DNA of 56,591 nucleotides, taken from NCBI GenBank assembly GCA_948466315.1, contig CAOJZZ010000004.1:1-56591 (forward strand). Direction: 5' to 3'. The stretch's first letter is position 1. Every line of letters begins with the position of its first letter. Shown here piece after piece: positions 35,726 through 44,266 of the stretch. The position numbers and the translations under genes were made by a program. Below the pieces are notes generated by a model. It made no database searches. It was not told the origin of the DNA and saw only the letters and a program-made list of their open reading frames with translations. This DNA comes from an uncultured Mycoplasmatota bacterium. GTDB lineage: Bacteria; Bacillota_I; Bacilli_A; RF39; UBA660.

Positions 35726-35787
35726 GAAAAGTAATTCTTTATCAAGTAGTGTTGGTATACCAAAAACTATATCAAATAAATTTGTAT

Positions 35788-35815
35788 AAGAGTGTCAAAA
35801 TGATGCTCTTTTTAT
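35788..35815 (+). terminator. Terminator after the 34289 gene
   Basis: AAGAG..TCA pairs with TGA..CTCTT around AAA, followed by TTTATTT. Confidence 0.65.
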
Positions 35816-36544
35816 TTAGAAATACTATATTAAGTCCGATTTTATCAACTATAAGAATGTTAATGTTTCACTTTTATATTTTCTAGTAATTTATTAATAA
35901 TAGTACTAAAAAATATATATTATTATACTTTCTAATATGAATACTAAAGCTTATTCTAGACTTGAAGCAAAAAAAATTAGTTAAAATTTTATTAATCAGG
36001 AAGTTATAATAACTAAGATTATGTTTTTAATTGTGATCATTCTATGCTTTGTTATTATTTTTATAAAGAACCCAAAGTATTATTGAATCTCTTTAAAAAA
36101 GACTAGTAACACTAATAAAAGTAAATCTCTTATCAACTCTAGTATTGATCTTCTAAGAATATGGCTACTTATTTTATTCCCTATAAGATAAGTAATATAA
36201 CTACTTCAATCATAACTTTTCTATTATAGGTTCAATACTAACAATAACTTATATGGTAGTAGTTCTAATTTTAGTCCATAAAAAAACGCCCCACAGACAT
36301 TTAATTTAAATTAAAATAATAATTAAAAGGTACAAAATGGTGCTTTTATTTTTATATGAATTTTTACTTATTTTTGATGATAATTTATTCATAAATGTAT
36401 CTGCTTTACGAAGATAAAGTATTAAAGTTATTTACCCTTTATTACACTAAATATACTATAATTTAACTCTTTTATCAATTGTTTTGTCGTTATAATTAAA
36501 TTTTTTTCATATTTTTTTATAAACTTTATTTAGAAACTATTTAT
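35816..36544. other. Gene-free region with a possible decayed membrane-protein fragment
   Basis: About 730 bases without an intact gene. Around 36018-36060 a short hydrophobic frame (MFLIVIILCFVIIFIKNP) precedes stops, and 36100-36280 encodes more hydrophobic fragments in broken frames, so an eroded membrane-protein gene is possible. A hairpin near 36325-36355 (AAAAGGTAC / GGTGCTTTT, then T-rich) looks like a terminator. Nothing else is supported. Confidence 0.35.
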
Positions 36545-36722
36545 TTAATAGTCATATTTTGGTCTTAGTAAGAATTATATAGGTATAAGTGTATTTAAAA
36601 TTAATAAAAATATAAAAATATTAAACCAGTCAATTTATTAGTCAAAATATTATAAAATATAAATTTAAAGTAAAAACTTATAAAAAATCATAAAGCAGAT
36701 ACCTTTGTGATTTTTTTTAGGC
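36545..36722 (+). repeat. Leader copy B of the duplicated regulatory region
   Basis: Similar to 21567-21745: shared 'GGTCTTAGTAA', 'AAACCAGTCAAT', 'TATTAGTCAAAA' and the final hairpin AATCATAAAG (36686-36695) / CTTTGTGATT (36703-36712) with a longer T-run. It stands about 110 bases upstream of the paralogous gene at 36830. Confidence 0.6.
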
Positions 36723-36829
36723 TTTATATTAATTTATTAATGCTTTTTTATCAATATAATTCTAGTTTCTATATAACTAGACAAATAACAAAAAATAATT
36801 ATTAGTTTATTTATACGAGGAATGATTTA

Positions 36830-37891
36830 ATGGAAAAAAATAATTTATATGTTAGAAAAAATATACATCATACAACAGTAACACTTTTAGTAACTTCATT
36901 AGTAGCAGTACTTGTAATTTTTATTAGTATAGGCTATTCTGCTATTAATGCTAGTTTAATGGTAACAGGAGATTTAGAGTATGAAGCAGGTGAAGAATTA
37001 TATAGTATAATAGCAAAATCTTCAAAAGGATTAGATACTAATATTGATTTTGGTGTTGTTCCTACAGCAGATACCTCAGGAGTATATAAAATGAATAGTA
37101 CCAATAGTGATAAATATCCAGTATATTATTACCGTGGAATAGTAGCTAATAATAACGTTAAATTTGCAGGCTTTTGTTGGAAGATAGTAAGAACAACAGA
37201 TACTGGTGGAATAAAACTTATTTATAATGGTACACCTAGTGATGGAAGTTGTAATAATACAGGAGAAGTAAGTCAGATAGAAAAAAGTACTTTTAATAGT
37301 TATAAAAATGAAGCTAAAGATATTAAACATTGTGGCTATACATATGATACAAATACAGATTCCACAATAAAATCCTATATAGATAACTGGTATTCTAAGA
37401 ATATGGTAAGCTATACTAGTATGTTAGAAGACACAGTATGGTGTAATGATAGAAGTATATCTAAAACATCGACTTATATTATAACTTATGGAGGCGCAGT
37501 AAGAAATTTTGAATTACCATATAGACCAAGTATAATCTGTCCAAATGCAAGTGATAGATATACAGTAAGTAGTAGTATAGGAAATGGATTATTAAAATAT
37601 CCCGTAGCGTTATTAACAGCCGATGAAGCAAAGTTAACAGGAAATCACTTTAGTGAATCATCAAGTGGATATCTTCATACTGGTTTATCGTGGTGGACAA
37701 TGACGCCTTACAACTCAAGCACCTACTTCAACTATAGTCAAATGATAGTCGTGTACTCTACTGGCTACATAAACAGTTACGACGTGTATCATTCGTACGG
37801 CGTCCGTCCAGCGTTATCTTTGAAGCTTGGAACTAGGATATCTAGTGGAGATGGGAGTTACTCCAATCCATATCAAGTTATAGGTGGATGA
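36830..37891 (+). CDS. Secreted or anchored protein with a variable C-terminal lectin-like patch, copy B
   Basis: A 353-residue paralogue of the protein at 21824. It shares the signal-anchor region (NNLYVRKNIHHTTVTLL), 'YPVYYYRGIVANNNVKFAGF', 'CWKIVRTTDTGGIKLIYNG', 'SYIDNWYSKNMVSYTSMLED' and 'LLKYPVALLTADEAKLTG'. The C-terminal patch between 'LSWWTMTP' and 'GVRPALSL' differs strongly from copy A, while both flanks are conserved. The ribosome binding site and upstream leader are also duplicated, and a sipW fragment follows, so the whole locus was copied. The function is unknown; a variable adhesin or receptor is a hypothesis. Confidence 0.7.
   Translation: MEKNNLYVRKNIHHTTVTLLVTSLVAVLVIFISIGYSAINASLMVTGDLEYEAGEELYSIIAKSSKGLDTNIDFGVVPTADTSGVYKMNSTNSDKYPVYYYRGIVANNNVKFAGFCWKIVRTTDTGGIKLIYNGTPSDGSCNNTGEVSQIEKSTFNSYKNEAKDIKHCGYTYDTNTDSTIKSYIDNWYSKNMVSYTSMLEDTVWCNDRSISKTSTYIITYGGAVRNFELPYRPSIICPNASDRYTVSSSIGNGLLKYPVALLTADEAKLTGNHFSESSSGYLHTGLSWWTMTPYNSSTYFNYSQMIVVYSTGYINSYDVYHSYGVRPALSLKLGTRISSGDGSYSNPYQVIGG
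37702..37813 (+). other. GC-enriched variable-region-like segment, copy B
   Basis: Relative to copy A the aligned codons differ mainly where a template AAC/AAT could have been altered: GAC/TAC, TAC/AAC, AGC/TAC, GTC/GAC, AGT/TAT, TAT/CAT and AAT/TAC. By contrast, GTG, GGC and the closing GGCGTCCGTCCAGCG (37799-37813) are kept. Base composition is visibly richer in G and C than the rest of the gene. Confidence 0.5.
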
Positions 37892-38062
37892 TTAATCTAG
37901 TCCCACGCTTTTGACTTTCGCTTGAATCCCACGAAAACCCTTTCGTAAGGTTCAAATAAGTTAGAGAATATATAGCTAAACTGGATTTTTGATTTATTAC
38001 CCAATAATCAGTAGAACCAACTAAAAAGATTTTAATAACTAATACTGAATTAACTATTATCT

Positions 38063-38302
38063 AAAAAATATAAAGTAAAAGATATAATTGCCTTTGCAGG
38101 AGGTGGCAAAATAATAGTACATCGAATAACTAGGGTCATTAAAAAAGATGGGAATATCTATTATAAAACTAAAGGAGACTTTAATAAAAAAGAAGATGAT
38201 TTCCTTGTAAATAGTAAATTAGTTATAGGACAGGAAAAATTTAGAATATTATTTCTTGGAATACCAGCAGTTACTATAAATAAACTTTTACAAAAACTAT
38301 AA
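38063..38302 (+). pseudogene. SipW-type signal peptidase, 3' fragment
   Basis: The open stretch 'KKYKVKDIIAFAGGGKIIVH' through 'ITRVIKKDGNIYYKTKGDF' to 'LGIPAVTINKLLQKL' matches the C-terminal two thirds of the decayed sipW at 23002 almost residue for residue. It lacks the membrane helix and the catalytic Ser region. Here the frame is intact where copy A has a stop, so the two copies decayed independently after duplication. Not expected to be functional. Confidence 0.75.
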
Positions 38303-38378
38303 TTAGTTTTTATATAATTTGGGTCATTTTAGAGATAGAGAAATATTTACATTATAGAACATTTATTATAGAACCAAG

Positions 38379-38402
38379 AAGACATGTAAAGTCTTTTTTT
38401 TT
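38379..38402 (+). terminator. Terminator before spoVD
   Basis: AAGAC (38379-38383) and GTCTT (38391-38395) form a short stem with a long T-run. It separates the duplicated locus from the split PBP gene. Confidence 0.6.
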
Positions 38403-38432
38403 CATATACTCTAACTAGATAGAGGTGAAAAA

Positions 38433-39491
38433 ATGTTTTTTAAAAAGATTGATGAAAGAATAAAAGTATTATTTTTAATGATGTTATTATTGTTTGCTTT
38501 AGTTGTAGGAAGAGTTTTCTACATTCAAGTTATTGATTATAAAAAGCTAAATAAATATGCATCTAATTTGTGGAGTAGAGATTTACCAATAGAAGCTAAC
38601 AGAGGATTAATTAAGGACAGAAATGGAGTCGTTTTGGCCGATAACTTAACCACAACGAGTCTTGTATTAATTCCCAATCAAATAAAGAATAAAGATAAAA
38701 CAACTAAAGAATTAGCCGAAATATTAGGTGTAACTTATGATGAGATGAAAGAACATGTTTACAAAAAAGCATCAATTGAAAGAGTTCATCCTGAAGGAAG
38801 AAGATTATCTTATGATGTAGCAGAAAAAATATCAGCTTTGGAACTACCTGGTGTATATCTTGTAAAAGAAGCTAAGAGATATTATCCTTATGGTAATATG
38901 TTATCACATAGTCTAGGTTATGTTGGTATAGATAATCAAGGTCTATCAGGATTAGAATTAAAATATGATAAATATTTAACTGGAAAAAGTGGTGCTATTA
39001 AGTATTTTTCTGACGCCAAAGGTAATAAACTAAATTTATCAGAAATTTATGTTGAGCCTCAATCAGGTATGAATATAAATTTAACCATAGATATAAATAT
39101 CCAAAAATCCATAGAACGAGAACTAGATAATATTGTAGATATGTTCTCACCAGAAATGGCATTAGCTATTGTTATGAATCCCAAAACAGGGGAAATTTTA
39201 GGTATGGGTTCACGACCTGATTATGACCCTAATAAATATAAAGATTATTCTCAAGAAATACTAAGTCGTAACTTACCAATTTGGTCTTCTTATGAACCAG
39301 GTTCAACTTTCAAAGTAGTTACAATGGCTACAGCTGTAGAAGAGAAAGTAGTAGACTTAGAAAAGGATCATTTCTATGATGGGGGTAGTGTTAATGTAGA
39401 AGGTTCGGTATTAAAATGTTGGAAGGCAGGGGGGCATGGAGAACAAACATTTCTTCAGGTATTACAAAATTCTTGTAACCATGGGTTGTAG
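38433..39491 (+). CDS. spoVD: SpoVD-type class B PBP, segment 1 of 3 (interrupted at the SxN motif)
   Basis: These 352 codons encode the N-terminal part of a class B PBP: a membrane helix (VLFLMMLLLFALVVGRVFYI), 'IEANRGLIKDRNGVVLADN', a dimerisation domain, and the start of the transpeptidase with S-T-F-K at residues 291-294. Codons 347-349 give S-C-N, the second catalytic motif; then the frame reads His-Gly-Leu-stop where 'PGFVKLG' should follow. That continuation is found at 45953. As it stands this gene makes a dead, truncated protein. Position in the dcw cluster after pbpB, the single PASTA domain and the rebuilt length of 634 residues point to SpoVD, the sporulation cortex/SEDS-partner PBP, rather than PbpB. 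RBS GAGGTG. Confidence 0.9.
   Translation: MFFKKIDERIKVLFLMMLLLFALVVGRVFYIQVIDYKKLNKYASNLWSRDLPIEANRGLIKDRNGVVLADNLTTTSLVLIPNQIKNKDKTTKELAEILGVTYDEMKEHVYKKASIERVHPEGRRLSYDVAEKISALELPGVYLVKEAKRYYPYGNMLSHSLGYVGIDNQGLSGLELKYDKYLTGKSGAIKYFSDAKGNKLNLSEIYVEPQSGMNINLTIDINIQKSIERELDNIVDMFSPEMALAIVMNPKTGEILGMGSRPDYDPNKYKDYSQEILSRNLPIWSSYEPGSTFKVVTMATAVEEKVVDLEKDHFYDGGSVNVEGSVLKCWKAGGHGEQTFLQVLQNSCNHGL
39477..39487 (+). repeat. attL-like junction of element 1
   Basis: AACCATGGGTT, near-palindromic, immediately after the SxN serine-cysteine codons. Its partner is AACCCAGGGTT at 45949. The exact crossover dinucleotide must lie in the shared AACC or GGGTT. Confidence 0.7.
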
Positions 39492-39494
39492 CAA

Positions 39495-39557
39495 AAGATA
39501 CTTTATTAATAGCAAAAAATCAATCATTATAACAATATTAAAGTATCTTGTTTTTAT
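39495..39557 (+). terminator. Terminator at the left end of element 1
   Basis: AAGATACTTTA (39495-39505) pairs perfectly with TAAAGTATCTT (39539-39549), followed by GTTTTTAT. It sits directly after the junction and would stop transcription coming from the interrupted spoVD. Confidence 0.75.
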
Positions 39558-39676
39558 ATTGGTAATTAGTTGATTTCATTAAGTAACATAAAATCATTAT
39601 ACTAATTTTAAAATGCTTTCTAAATTAATACTTAAGATATTATCACAGATTAATCATACAACAAACTATCAAAATA

Positions 39677-39832
39677 TTGACAAAATGAATTAATTATGAT
39701 ATAATATGCCCACATAATGAAAGTACAGCAAGCATATAATATAATTGATATGAAGGTGGTGTTTTTAAATTTTACAATAATTTAAAAAAATAACATTTTT
39801 ATCTTGCAAAATTTAAATTTATAGTGTATAAT
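39677..39832 (+). promoter_or_regulatory. Two tandem promoters of the element 1 cargo
   Basis: P1: TTGACA 39677-39682 and TATAAT 39700-39705 (17-base spacing), followed by GCCCACATAATGA. P2: TTGCAA 39804-39809 and TATAAT 39827-39832 (17-base spacing) within TTTATAGTGTATAAT. Similar sequence blocks occur upstream of the element 2 cargo. The cargo is therefore expressed from the element itself, independently of the host gene. Confidence 0.75.
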
Positions 39833-39861
39833 ATGTACACAAAAAAGGGGGATATTTAATT

Positions 39862-42800
39862 ATGAAAAGAATAAAACTAGTTGTAGCAACTATGGTTTTA
39901 TTAGGCATAGTGTCTATAACAACAGGGGTAGGCTTACAATTAAAATTATCTAAGGAGAAAAATATAATCGAAACGACTCCTTATGGCTATTTAGCATATA
40001 ACACAGAAAAATATAGATATTTGTCTGATATAGAATATATAAAAGACAAAACATCTGTTGGTTGGGGAAATATTCTATTTGATAAGAATATTAATACTAA
40101 CATTAACAATGGATTAATAACAGTAAATATAGACGGTGAGAAAAAATCGTTTATGAAAGGGGTACTTGCTCATGCTACTTCTACAGTGGTTTATGATATA
40201 AGTTCCTATAATTATGATTACTTTACAGCATATCTAGGAGTAGATGCTAGTGCTGGGAATAACGGAAACGGGGTAAAATTCTTAATTTATACATCAAAGG
40301 ATGGTGAAAATTGGGATTTACAAACAGCTGCAAAACCACCAGTATTAAAAGGAACTAGTGAATCTATCTTTGTAAAAATAGATATCAAAGAGGCAAAATA
40401 CTTAAAATTATATGCACATAATAATGGTAATGATTCATCTGATCATGCAGTTTATGCAGATGCTAAATTAATCAAAGAAGATTATGTAGAAGATACTAGT
40501 AAAGTAGATTTTATAAAAACAGTAGCAGAATATGATGAAATAATTAAAAGTAAAAATATATCAGATCAATTAGCAACAAATGAATTAACAATTCTTCAAA
40601 GAGAATTTGTTAATAGTGTGGGGTATGATTTATTACAATCTTTTGTAAAATACAATGATGAAAATAAGGAAGCTATATCATGGTTAATGAATGATGTAGA
40701 AAACTTAAGATTATATATTGTTGGTGGAAAACCAGAGGGAAGTTATATAAACTCAATTAGAGTTTTAGCAGAATTACATAGTAAATATAAAGCAGATTTT
40801 GAAAATAAAGAAGTAACAAAGTATGGAACAGTATTAGGCGATTTATACAAGAAAATGGCTATTACACTATCTTTAACACACTCAAAACAAGTAGCTTTAT
40901 GGATGCAACCAAGTGCACCAGAGAATCAATCTAATGCAGTAGATCGTTATGCAATTTATAAAAAAATGCACAAAGATGGACATTTTGTAGCATCAGAAAG
41001 CTTAGATATTACTAAGTGGTTTGAAGAGTATAGTGTTGAAGAGATGAGATTTGTATTAAATAATATTATCGATGATGAAGAAATACTATGGTTAAATGAA
41101 TATACACAAAAACAAATGGATGCTCATCCAAAAGAAACATGGAAATATTTAACACCACACCCATATATGGCATATGTATGGCCAAACTATGCAAAAGAAG
41201 AATTTCATGATCCAGCAAGAAAGAATTACTGGGATGAGAAATTCGATGGAATATTCAGTAAATATAATGTAACATATAGAAAAGGATTATATAAAGTATG
41301 GATGAACTTTAGAAATGAGTTCGGAACAGGAGCTGTATGTGGTGGAATATCAAAAACAGGATCTAACATAAGAGCAGTACATGGTATACCAGCAGCTGTC
41401 ATTGGACAACCAGGACATGCAGCAATAGTTTACTATACAAAAGATGCCCAAGGAAGAGGATATTGGGGAATCGATAACGATGTAAGTGGATGGACCCAAT
41501 CAGAAAAAAGCGAAAGAATGCTATTAGGATGGGGAAATGCTTCTTATACTAAAGGATCTTATCAAGTTGTATATATGGCATTAGCTCAAGAAGTGCTAAA
41601 CGACTATTCAACATTCGAAAAAAGTAAGGAAATGGTTTTAGTAGGACAATCTTATAAAGGCGATTTAAGAAAACAAGAAGAAGCATATAGAAAAGCATTA
41701 GAAATTCAACCATTGAATATAGATGCTTGGTACGAGTTAATAAATGTATATAATGAAAGTGAAAATAAAACAGAAGAAGATTATTATAACTTAGCAAAAG
41801 AGTTAGCAGAAGAATTAAAATACTTCCCATTACCAATGTATCAATTAACAAACTTAATTAAACCAAAATTAACAAGTGTAGAAAGCTCTTATAAATTTAC
41901 ATTATTACAAACTAGAATTTTAAAAGAAGCAAGTGTAGTACCTAATAATACAACAGACAACTATTATGTATATCAACCATCAATAACAAGAACAGAGGCA
42001 AATTACTTATTAGGAATATTAGATAGCACAATAGCATCCTTCTCATTTGATGGTGAAGATGCAGGAAAAATTGTATTATCAAGCCGCTTTGATGGAAATG
42101 GAGTACGTTGGGACTATAGCCTAGATGGCAAGAATACATGGAAAGAAGTAGCGTTTACTGCTAATGAAGAACATAAATTAAAATTAACAGAAAAAGAACT
42201 TGAAAGTATAAGCGTAGATAATGATATTTATGTACATATAGTTGGAGTAAATTACAACGAAGAAAATCTTTATAAAATAGATATAAAAGAACAAAGCTTA
42301 CCATCAACTATTTATAATAATGATTTGGAAAATAAAGTAATTGGTGCAACTGATTATATGGAATGGAAAATGGTTAGTAATGTATCAACAGCAAAATCAA
42401 AAGCAAAAGCTAAATCAAGTAATGGTTGGACATCATTTAAAGATAGTAAACCAGACTTAACTGGAGATAAAACAGTATCTGTAAGATGTGGAAAACATGG
42501 TGTTTATTTAGAAAGTGAAGCTGTAACATTAGCTTACACAAAAGACGTAGTAGATGAAAAAAGAAAATATATTTCAATAGATCATCTATCAATTCACTCA
42601 GTATCTACTCAAGCAACTGCTCAAGGAAGACATGCCAAAAACGCAATCGACGGAAATATTTATACAAATTGGCATTCTGCTTGGAATGGAAGCGATAAAG
42701 AAAAATATATTGTAATTAAATTAGATGAAGTTAAAAAATTAACAGCTTTAGAATATCTTCCATTAGATGGTGGAAATGGAAAAATCAAAAATGCAGTTAT

Positions 42801-43842
42801 CTCAGTAAGTATGGATGGTGAAAACTGGAAAGAAGTAGTATCTAGTACAAATTGGGCTTATAATATGACAACTAAAAGCGTAGACTTTGAACCAACAGAA
42901 GCACAATATATTAAAATAGTAGGTAAAGAAACACAATCAGCATCAAGCTCAAACAGCTTTATAGCAGCTAAAATGTTTAACCTATATGAAGATGCTAGCA
43001 ATAAAGTAGAAAAACCAACTGCTGAAATAGCATACAGTACTAAAGAACAAACAAATCAAAATGTAACTGTTACTTTAGTAAATCCAAGTAAAAAAATAAC
43101 AATTACTAATAATGAAGGTAAAGATACATATACCTTTACAGAAAATGGCACATTTACTTTTGAATTTATTGATGAAGCTGGTAATAAAGGTAGTGCAACT
43201 GCAACAGTTGATTGGATAAAAAAAGATGATGATTCATCTAATAAACCAGGACAAGATGATGATAACAACAATGATAACAAACCAGGTCAGGACGATGATA
43301 ACAACAATGATAATAAACCAGGACAAGATGATGATAACAACAATGATAATAAACCAGGACAAGATGATAACAAACCAGGTCAGGATGACGATAACAACAA
43401 TGATAATAAACCAGGACAAGATGATAACAAACCAGGTCAGGACGACGATAACAACAATGATAATAAACCAGGACAAGATGATAACAAACCAGGTCAGGAC
43501 GATGATAACAACAATGATAACAAACCAGGTCAGGATGATGATAACAACAATGATAACAAACCAGGTCAGGATGATAATAATAATGTTAATAAACCTATAG
43601 TAGATGATAATGGTAATACCAATACACCAAATGATACTACTAATACAAACAAGCCAACTGTAGACAATAATACAAATGGTTTAACCTCAAACAAAAATAA
43701 TTCAATTAACACAGAGGTTCCAAATACTAGTGTAGATAATGATATTTATATATATGTATTTACTATTTTAATAATCCTTATCATCTTAAGTATTACTTAC
43801 TTTTATATAAGAAAAACTAATATTAAAAAAGTTGAAAAATAG
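39862..43842 (+). CDS. Element 1 cargo: secreted, wall-anchored multidomain protein with a Cys-His-Asp core
   Basis: A 1326-residue protein. Domains in order: an N-terminal signal helix (LVVATMVLLGIVSITTGVGL); an NPCBM-like carbohydrate-binding domain at about 50-210 ('GVLAHATSTVVYDISSYNYD', 'YLKLYAHNNGNDSSDHAVYA'); a central helical/catalytic part with 'FGTGAVCGGISKTGSNI', 'GQPGHAAIVYY' and 'YWGIDNDVSGW', a Cys, His, Asp order like transglutaminase/papain-fold enzymes; TPR-like helices; an F5/8 type C domain at about 910-1050 ('KNAIDGNIYTNWHSAWNG'); an Ig-like domain; a GQDDDNNNDNKP repeat stalk; and 'EVPNTS' plus a hydrophobic helix and a basic tail, a variant sorting signal. It likely acts on glycoproteins or peptidoglycan outside the cell. 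Function inferred; strong GGGGG ribosome site. Confidence 0.75.
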   Translation: MKRIKLVVATMVLLGIVSITTGVGLQLKLSKEKNIIETTPYGYLAYNTEKYRYLSDIEYIKDKTSVGWGNILFDKNINTNINNGLITVNIDGEKKSFMKGVLAHATSTVVYDISSYNYDYFTAYLGVDASAGNNGNGVKFLIYTSKDGENWDLQTAAKPPVLKGTSESIFVKIDIKEAKYLKLYAHNNGNDSSDHAVYADAKLIKEDYVEDTSKVDFIKTVAEYDEIIKSKNISDQLATNELTILQREFVNSVGYDLLQSFVKYNDENKEAISWLMNDVENLRLYIVGGKPEGSYINSIRVLAELHSKYKADFENKEVTKYGTVLGDLYKKMAITLSLTHSKQVALWMQPSAPENQSNAVDRYAIYKKMHKDGHFVASESLDITKWFEEYSVEEMRFVLNNIIDDEEILWLNEYTQKQMDAHPKETWKYLTPHPYMAYVWPNYAKEEFHDPARKNYWDEKFDGIFSKYNVTYRKGLYKVWMNFRNEFGTGAVCGGISKTGSNIRAVHGIPAAVIGQPGHAAIVYYTKDAQGRGYWGIDNDVSGWTQSEKSERMLLGWGNASYTKGSYQVVYMALAQEVLNDYSTFEKSKEMVLVGQSYKGDLRKQEEAYRKALEIQPLNIDAWYELINVYNESENKTEEDYYNLAKELAEELKYFPLPMYQLTNLIKPKLTSVESSYKFTLLQTRILKEASVVPNNTTDNYYVYQPSITRTEANYLLGILDSTIASFSFDGEDAGKIVLSSRFDGNGVRWDYSLDGKNTWKEVAFTANEEHKLKLTEKELESISVDNDIYVHIVGVNYNEENLYKIDIKEQSLPSTIYNNDLENKVIGATDYMEWKMVSNVSTAKSKAKAKSSNGWTSFKDSKPDLTGDKTVSVRCGKHGVYLESEAVTLAYTKDVVDEKRKYISIDHLSIHSVSTQATAQGRHAKNAIDGNIYTNWHSAWNGSDKEKYIVIKLDEVKKLTALEYLPLDGGNGKIKNAVISVSMDGENWKEVVSSTNWAYNMTTKSVDFEPTEAQYIKIVGKETQSASSSNSFIAAKMFNLYEDASNKVEKPTAEIAYSTKEQTNQNVTVTLVNPSKKITITNNEGKDTYTFTENGTFTFEFIDEAGNKGSATATVDWIKKDDDSSNKPGQDDDNNNDNKPGQDDDNNNDNKPGQDDDNNNDNKPGQDDNKPGQDDDNNNDNKPGQDDNKPGQDDDNNNDNKPGQDDNKPGQDDDNNNDNKPGQDDDNNNDNKPGQDDNNNVNKPIVDDNGNTNTPNDTTNTNKPTVDNNTNGLTSNKNNSINTEVPNTSVDNDIYIYVFTILIILIILSITYFYIRKTNIKKVEK
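43237..43590 (+). repeat. Tandem repeats encoding an Asp/Asn-rich stalk
   Basis: Units of 36 and 21 bases alternate, encoding NKPGQDDDNNND and NKPGQDD variants, about eleven units in all. Units differ only at a few third-codon positions, so copy number is prone to slip. The repeat forms the wall-spanning stalk of the cargo protein. Confidence 0.9.
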
Positions 43843-43888
43843 AATCTATTAATACTATAATGATATTAACATAATTACTAATAAAAAT

Positions 43889-43930
43889 ATATCTTACTAT
43901 TTCAATATTCGAATAGTAAGATATTTTTAA
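43889..43930 (+). terminator. Terminator of the element 1 cargo
   Basis: ATATCTTACTATT pairs with AATAGTAAGATAT (14-bp-scale stem), followed by TTTTTAA. Confidence 0.85.
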
Positions 43931-44023
43931 TTTATATAAAAAATACACATTTTAAAAGAATCTAAATATTAGGTTCTAATTTTTATTATAACTTAATAGT
44001 CTTAATCAAAGGAGGAACATATT

Positions 44024-44218
44024 TTGAATATAGTTGATAAATATCATAGCTTTACTGATTCAAAAGAATTGCCTAAAGACTATTTAATTTTAAAATTAAG
44101 AATGTATTTTAATAAAGAATTATATCAAAAAAGAATTATTTCTTTTGAAATCTATAATAACATGCAAAATCTATTAATAAAAAAAATGAATAAAATAATT
44201 ATGGATAATAGAGTATAA
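44024..44218 (+). CDS. Small protein upstream of recombinase 1, possible directionality factor
   Basis: A 64-residue, highly charged helical protein with a TTG start behind AAAGGAGG. Its C-terminal part 'YQKRIISFEIYNNMQNLLIK' has a SHOCT-like two-helix look. It stands 48 bases before the recombinase gene, the same relative place as the 52-residue protein in element 2, to which its C-terminal half is weakly similar. Small partners encoded next to serine integrases often control excision (recombination directionality factors), so that role is a reasonable hypothesis but has no direct support. Confidence 0.55.
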   Translation: MNIVDKYHSFTDSKELPKDYLILKLRMYFNKELYQKRIISFEIYNNMQNLLIKKMNKIIMDNRV

Positions 44219-44266
44219 ATAATTAAAATATATTTTTAATATTTTAATAAAAGGGGATGAGACTCA

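Noticed and set aside
35816-36544. A gene in the 35.8-36.5 kb gap
   Set aside because: Only short hydrophobic fragments in broken frames without ribosome binding sites; not enough for a named call.
38403-38410. CATATACT before spoVD, similar to a sigma-E -10 element (CATACANT)
   Set aside because: The matching -35 region falls in a terminator T-tract, and one weak 8-base match is expected by chance in this AT-rich DNA. It would be interesting only if shown by start-site mapping.
41549-42139. Minus-strand frames inside the element 1 cargo
   Set aside because: Shadows of the sense coding sequence; composition is typical of antisense of Asn/Lys-rich codons.
43234-43476. Antisense open frame of repeated hydrophobic residues opposite the stalk repeats
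   Set aside because: It is a mirror of the GAT/AAC-rich repeat in the cargo gene, has no ribosome binding site and exists only because the repeat length is a multiple of three.
43237-43590. Regular repeats that might be taken for a CRISPR array
   Set aside because: The units are contiguous protein-coding repeats without unique spacers, in frame with a stalk of a surface protein.
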